A stretch of DNA of 64,000 bases from the NCBI GenBank assembly GCA_002713215.1, contig PAVO01000019.1, positions 124,001-188,000 of the forward strand, written 5' to 3'. The stretch comes from Crocinitomicaceae bacterium (GTDB lineage: Bacteria > Bacteroidota > Bacteroidia > Flavobacteriales_G > Salibacteraceae). The translations under genes were made by a program, and so were the position numbers. Within the stretch, counting starts at the first letter, position 1. Each line of letters opens with the position of its first letter. This document shows, in pieces, positions 61,525-64,000 of the stretch. The notes under the pieces were generated by a model that ran no database searches, was not told where the DNA came from, and saw only the letters and a list, made by a program, of their open reading frames with translations.

Positions 61525-62768
61525 GATTGAATATTGACTCCTAATTTTTTTAATTCAGTCCAAAAGTTGGGATAGGATTTAGTTACCGCCTCGGGGTTCT
61601 CAATCGAAATGACACCTAGAGTAAACACACATTGAGATAAAGACATGGCCATACGGTGATCGTTATAGGTCTTAAAAAATAAATGATCATTAACAGGTTC
61701 ATTTCTAAAGCTGAGTTTGTAATTCGGATTGTTCTCAACCAAGCTTCCGTTGATTTTTAGAATTTCGTTTTGCAGTGCTTCGATTCGATCCGTTTCCTTG
61801 TCTCTAAGCGTATGCAATCCTCTAAAATCACCTTCGATATTCTTTAATACACAGGCAATAATAAATGGCTGGGCCAGATCAGGATTGTCCATTAAATTCT
61901 CATCAACAGGCGAGGTTTCCATATCCGTTCTGGAAATTAAGGCCCCTTTTTCCGGAAAATCAGATTTTACTCCCAGCTTTTGAAAAAGGTCTACCACTTT
62001 GCGATCTCCCTGAATTGAATCGGCGGTGAGTCCTCGTAGAAGTATAGTTGACGCTGGCAAATGAGATACTATGCCATACCAAAAGGCTGCGGCGCTCCAA
62101 TCTGCTTCAACAATAAAATCCCCTTCTATTTCAGGATGTACTTCAATGGTGATTTCATTCCCTTCAAAGGTTAAAGGAACATTAGCAGCTTTTAATAAAC
62201 TTAACGTCATTAGCAGGTAGGGCAGCGAAGTACATCTCCCTTCGATATGAATAGACAAACCATTGGGCAAAAAAGGAGCAATTAGGCACAAAGCTGAAAT
62301 AAACTGGCTACTTACGGAACCGTCAATAGAAACCTCATTCCTGAGTTTTGACCAATCAGTCCTGGAGATCTCAACAGGCATAAACCCCTCCTGTTCCATG
62401 CACCGAATCTGAAACCCAATGTTGCGAAGTGCATCAATAAGTTCCTTCATTGGCCTTTCGTGCATCCTTGATGTTCCTGATATAATTCTGGTCGTGTTTT
62501 TTATGCAGGCCCAAGCCAGTGAAAACCGAGCAGCAGTACCAGCATCTTCAACATTTATTGGACTGGTATTTGAGCTTAGAATGTTTTTTAAAAGTTGCGT
62601 GTCATTGGCTTTGCTGAGATTATTAATTTCAATTGTTTTTTTGGAGAGGTTTTGTAATATCAGCAAGCGATTGGAAATGCTTTTGCTCGATGGTAGATCA
62701 ATCTCGACGTACGAAGGGATATTTCCTTTCGTAAGACGAATCGTTGAACTTATGATGGGCTCTTGCAC
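61521..62768 (-). CDS. aroA: 3-Phosphoshikimate 1-carboxyvinyltransferase (EPSP synthase)
   Basis: 415 residues from GTG 62768. DLPSSKSISNRLLIL near 25-39 binds shikimate phosphate; NVEDAGTAARFSLAW near 74-88, and SGTSRMHERPMKELIDALR near 97-115 follow; DGSVSSQFISALCL near 147-160 and KETDRIEALQNEI near 325-337 complete the family motifs, and DHRMAMSLS is near 370. The enzyme joins PEP to shikimate 3-phosphate. The GTAARF and SRMHERPM segments differ from the E. coli GTAMRP/ERPI forms, as in other Bacteroidota. Confidence 0.94.
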   Translation of the reverse strand: MQEPIISSTIRLTKGNIPSYVEIDLPSSKSISNRLLILQNLSKKTIEINNLSKANDTQLLKNILSSNTSPINVEDAGTAARFSLAWACIKNTTRIISGTSRMHERPMKELIDALRNIGFQIRCMEQEGFMPVEISRTDWSKLRNEVSIDGSVSSQFISALCLIAPFLPNGLSIHIEGRCTSLPYLLMTLSLLKAANVPLTFEGNEITIEVHPEIEGDFIVEADWSAAAFWYGIVSHLPASTILLRGLTADSIQGDRKVVDLFQKLGVKSDFPEKGALISRTDMETSPVDENLMDNPDLAQPFIIACVLKNIEGDFRGLHTLRDKETDRIEALQNEILKINGSLVENNPNYKLSFRNEPVNDHLFFKTYNDHRMAMSLSQCVFTLGVISIENPEAVTKSYPNFWTELKKLGVNIQS

Positions 62769-62870
62769 GATTCAATATTATTAAGAAAAAGGTTGTGGTA
62801 ATTCATAGAGACGTATTAAAGTTGACCAGTTACTAGAATTATATTCGTATAACGCCTGACTCTTGGTCAA

Positions 62871-64000
62871 TTGAAACAGCAATTGAAGAAATATTGGAAA
62901 ATCATCGTAGGAATACTTATAATTTCTACAGTGCTGTTATACCTTCCAATCCAGCGAACCTTTAATAGCTATACCAGTTCATTATTGCAAGAGACATTGA
63001 TCAAAATGGTTGATGAACAGAGCAAGGGTGAGTATTCGTTCAGGTTTGAGAAACTGCGTTATAACGTATTTACGCAAAAAATCACGCTTGAAAATTTTGA
63101 CTTTTTTCCAACCGATAGCACCAGGTTAAGGTTTGACTCGACGGCAAGCAAAAACAGGTTGTTTTGCGAGCTGGTAATCAGTCGATTAGAGATACAGTTG
63201 GAGGATCAATTTGATTTCTTCTTTTACGAAAAACTGGAAATTGCCGATATTGTAATTGACTCCCCTTTTGCGAGAATCATCAACAATAAAACAGTTGAAA
63301 AGGATATATCCATTAGCAAGATGACGGGTGAATTATACAAGGCATTAACCAAATACTTCCAGGTATTTGAGTTGAAAAATGTTCGTGTAAATGATGCCAA
63401 AGTAGATTACACGCTAAATACTAAAACCAGTAGTCAGAGCTTTTTCTTTAACCCATTTTCATTCAAAGTGGTAGATTTTAAAATGGATCGCGAAGAGGAT
63501 ACCCGTTCAACAAATAGGTTATTATTCACAGAAGATTTTGAGTTGAACTCCGGTTATCAGGAATTTATGCTGGCCGATAGTCTGCATAAAATATCATACG
63601 ATCGGTTTTCAATTTCTATGAAGAAGGAGTTCGTAGAGATTCATAACCTTCGAATTGTTCCAGCAGACAATAACATTGACTCGGATACCAACCTGATTGA
63701 TTTGTTCATTCCGACCGTAAAAATTATTGACATTGATTTTGCTAAAGCGTACGAAGAGGATCAAATATCAATTCGTAAGTTGCTTATTGAACGGCCAGCA
63801 GTTAACCTTCAATTAGTAGGTGCGCGTTCTAAAAAAGACACGGTTACAATATCCGAAAAACTGGCAAAATCGAAATTATTTGAAGCCCTGGCAAGCATCG
63901 ACGTTGAGAGGCTTATGTTAACACATTCATCTGCATCCATTGCTTTGCTTCAAAAAGGAAGAAAGCTAGATTTTATGATTAAAGGGCTAAACTATAAAGG
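62871..64000 (+). CDS. AsmA-like/translocation-module-like membrane-anchored protein (partial)
   Basis: At least 376 codons run without a stop to the window end. No ATG is available near the start; the frame opens after a TAA at about 62850, and TTG at 62871 (or 62883) gives KKYWKIIVGILIISTVLLYLP, an N-terminal membrane anchor. The rest is strand-rich with short repeating patterns such as IADIVIDSPFARIIN, FELKNVRVNDAKVDYTLN and ISIRKLLIERPAVNLQL, typical of AsmA/YhdP-type envelope proteins that may form lipid-transfer channels. Assignment is by pattern only. The gene is divergent from aroA. Confidence 0.65.
   Translation, partial: MKQQLKKYWKIIVGILIISTVLLYLPIQRTFNSYTSSLLQETLIKMVDEQSKGEYSFRFEKLRYNVFTQKITLENFDFFPTDSTRLRFDSTASKNRLFCELVISRLEIQLEDQFDFFFYEKLEIADIVIDSPFARIINNKTVEKDISISKMTGELYKALTKYFQVFELKNVRVNDAKVDYTLNTKTSSQSFFFNPFSFKVVDFKMDREEDTRSTNRLLFTEDFELNSGYQEFMLADSLHKISYDRFSISMKKEFVEIHNLRIVPADNNIDSDTNLIDLFIPTVKIIDIDFAKAYEEDQISIRKLLIERPAVNLQLVGARSKKDTVTISEKLAKSKLFEALASIDVERLMLTHSSASIALLQKGRKLDFMIKGLNYK

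Noticed and set aside
1-64000. CRISPR array or rRNA genes
   Set aside because: No regularly spaced repeats of CRISPR length and no rRNA-like sequence were seen.

Overview
The window looks like chromosomal DNA of a marine-type member of the Bacteroidota, most likely Flavobacteriales. Support: several secreted proteins end in type IX secretion (T9SS) sorting domains, there are many family-typical proteins (DUF6588-like, DUF4837, DUF2147, DUF4136, Omp28-like, lamin-tail proteins), a DnaG primase without zinc ligands, and start regions that mostly lack Shine-Dalgarno sequences but sometimes carry TAnnTTTG-like boxes.

Layout. Bases 1-2904 are host genes (partial SDR, GNAT acetyltransferase, DUF2391 membrane protein, DUF6588-like protein). 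Bases 3145-20265 are an integrated genomic island of about 17 kb. It is bounded by a 46-bp perfect direct repeat that is the 3' half of a tRNA gene with a CAT anticodon; the intact tRNA (20218-20294, minus) is at the right edge. A second, shorter tRNA 3'-end remnant with its own terminator lies just outside the left edge. The island carries a tyrosine recombinase, an unknown protein, an excisionase-like HTH, a RepA-like ATPase, a hairpin-rich possible replication region, a membrane TAXI-type binding protein, a Sak4-like phage recombination ATPase, and then a rightward cluster: CoiA-like nuclease, trypsin-like peptidase, Cap4/DUF4297-like domain protein, and a 1490-residue Mrr-nuclease/NACHT-STAND/helical-repeat protein. 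A convergent XRE regulator, a lipoprotein and an AbiH-family abortive infection gene follow. I see no relaxase or conjugation gene. This is the part most likely to be a previously undescribed system: a STAND (AVAST-like) antiphage module with a protease and two or three predicted nucleases.

Bases 20409-64000 are host genes: HAD hydrolase; methylmalonyl-CoA epimerase and an FAD oxidoreductase; two giant secreted lamin-tail proteins; asd; a decayed DUF2079 gene; a lipoprotein/TonB receptor/Fur-family (Zur-like) metal uptake operon; an OmpA-like lipoprotein; recJ with an alpha/beta hydrolase; an aldehyde dehydrogenase; a ClC channel; dnaG; a run of T9SS cargo genes including a tandem duplicate that has become a pseudogene; a MltD-like transglycosylase with DUF4837; a PLP trans-sulfuration enzyme-SDR-recO operon; DUF4136, DUF2147 and class C beta-lactamase-like genes; RidA; a secreted serine protease; a fructosamine kinase-pabA/trpG-aroA operon; and the 5' part of a large AsmA-like membrane-anchored protein running off the window.

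All functional names come from reading motifs in the translated sequence; no database search was run.
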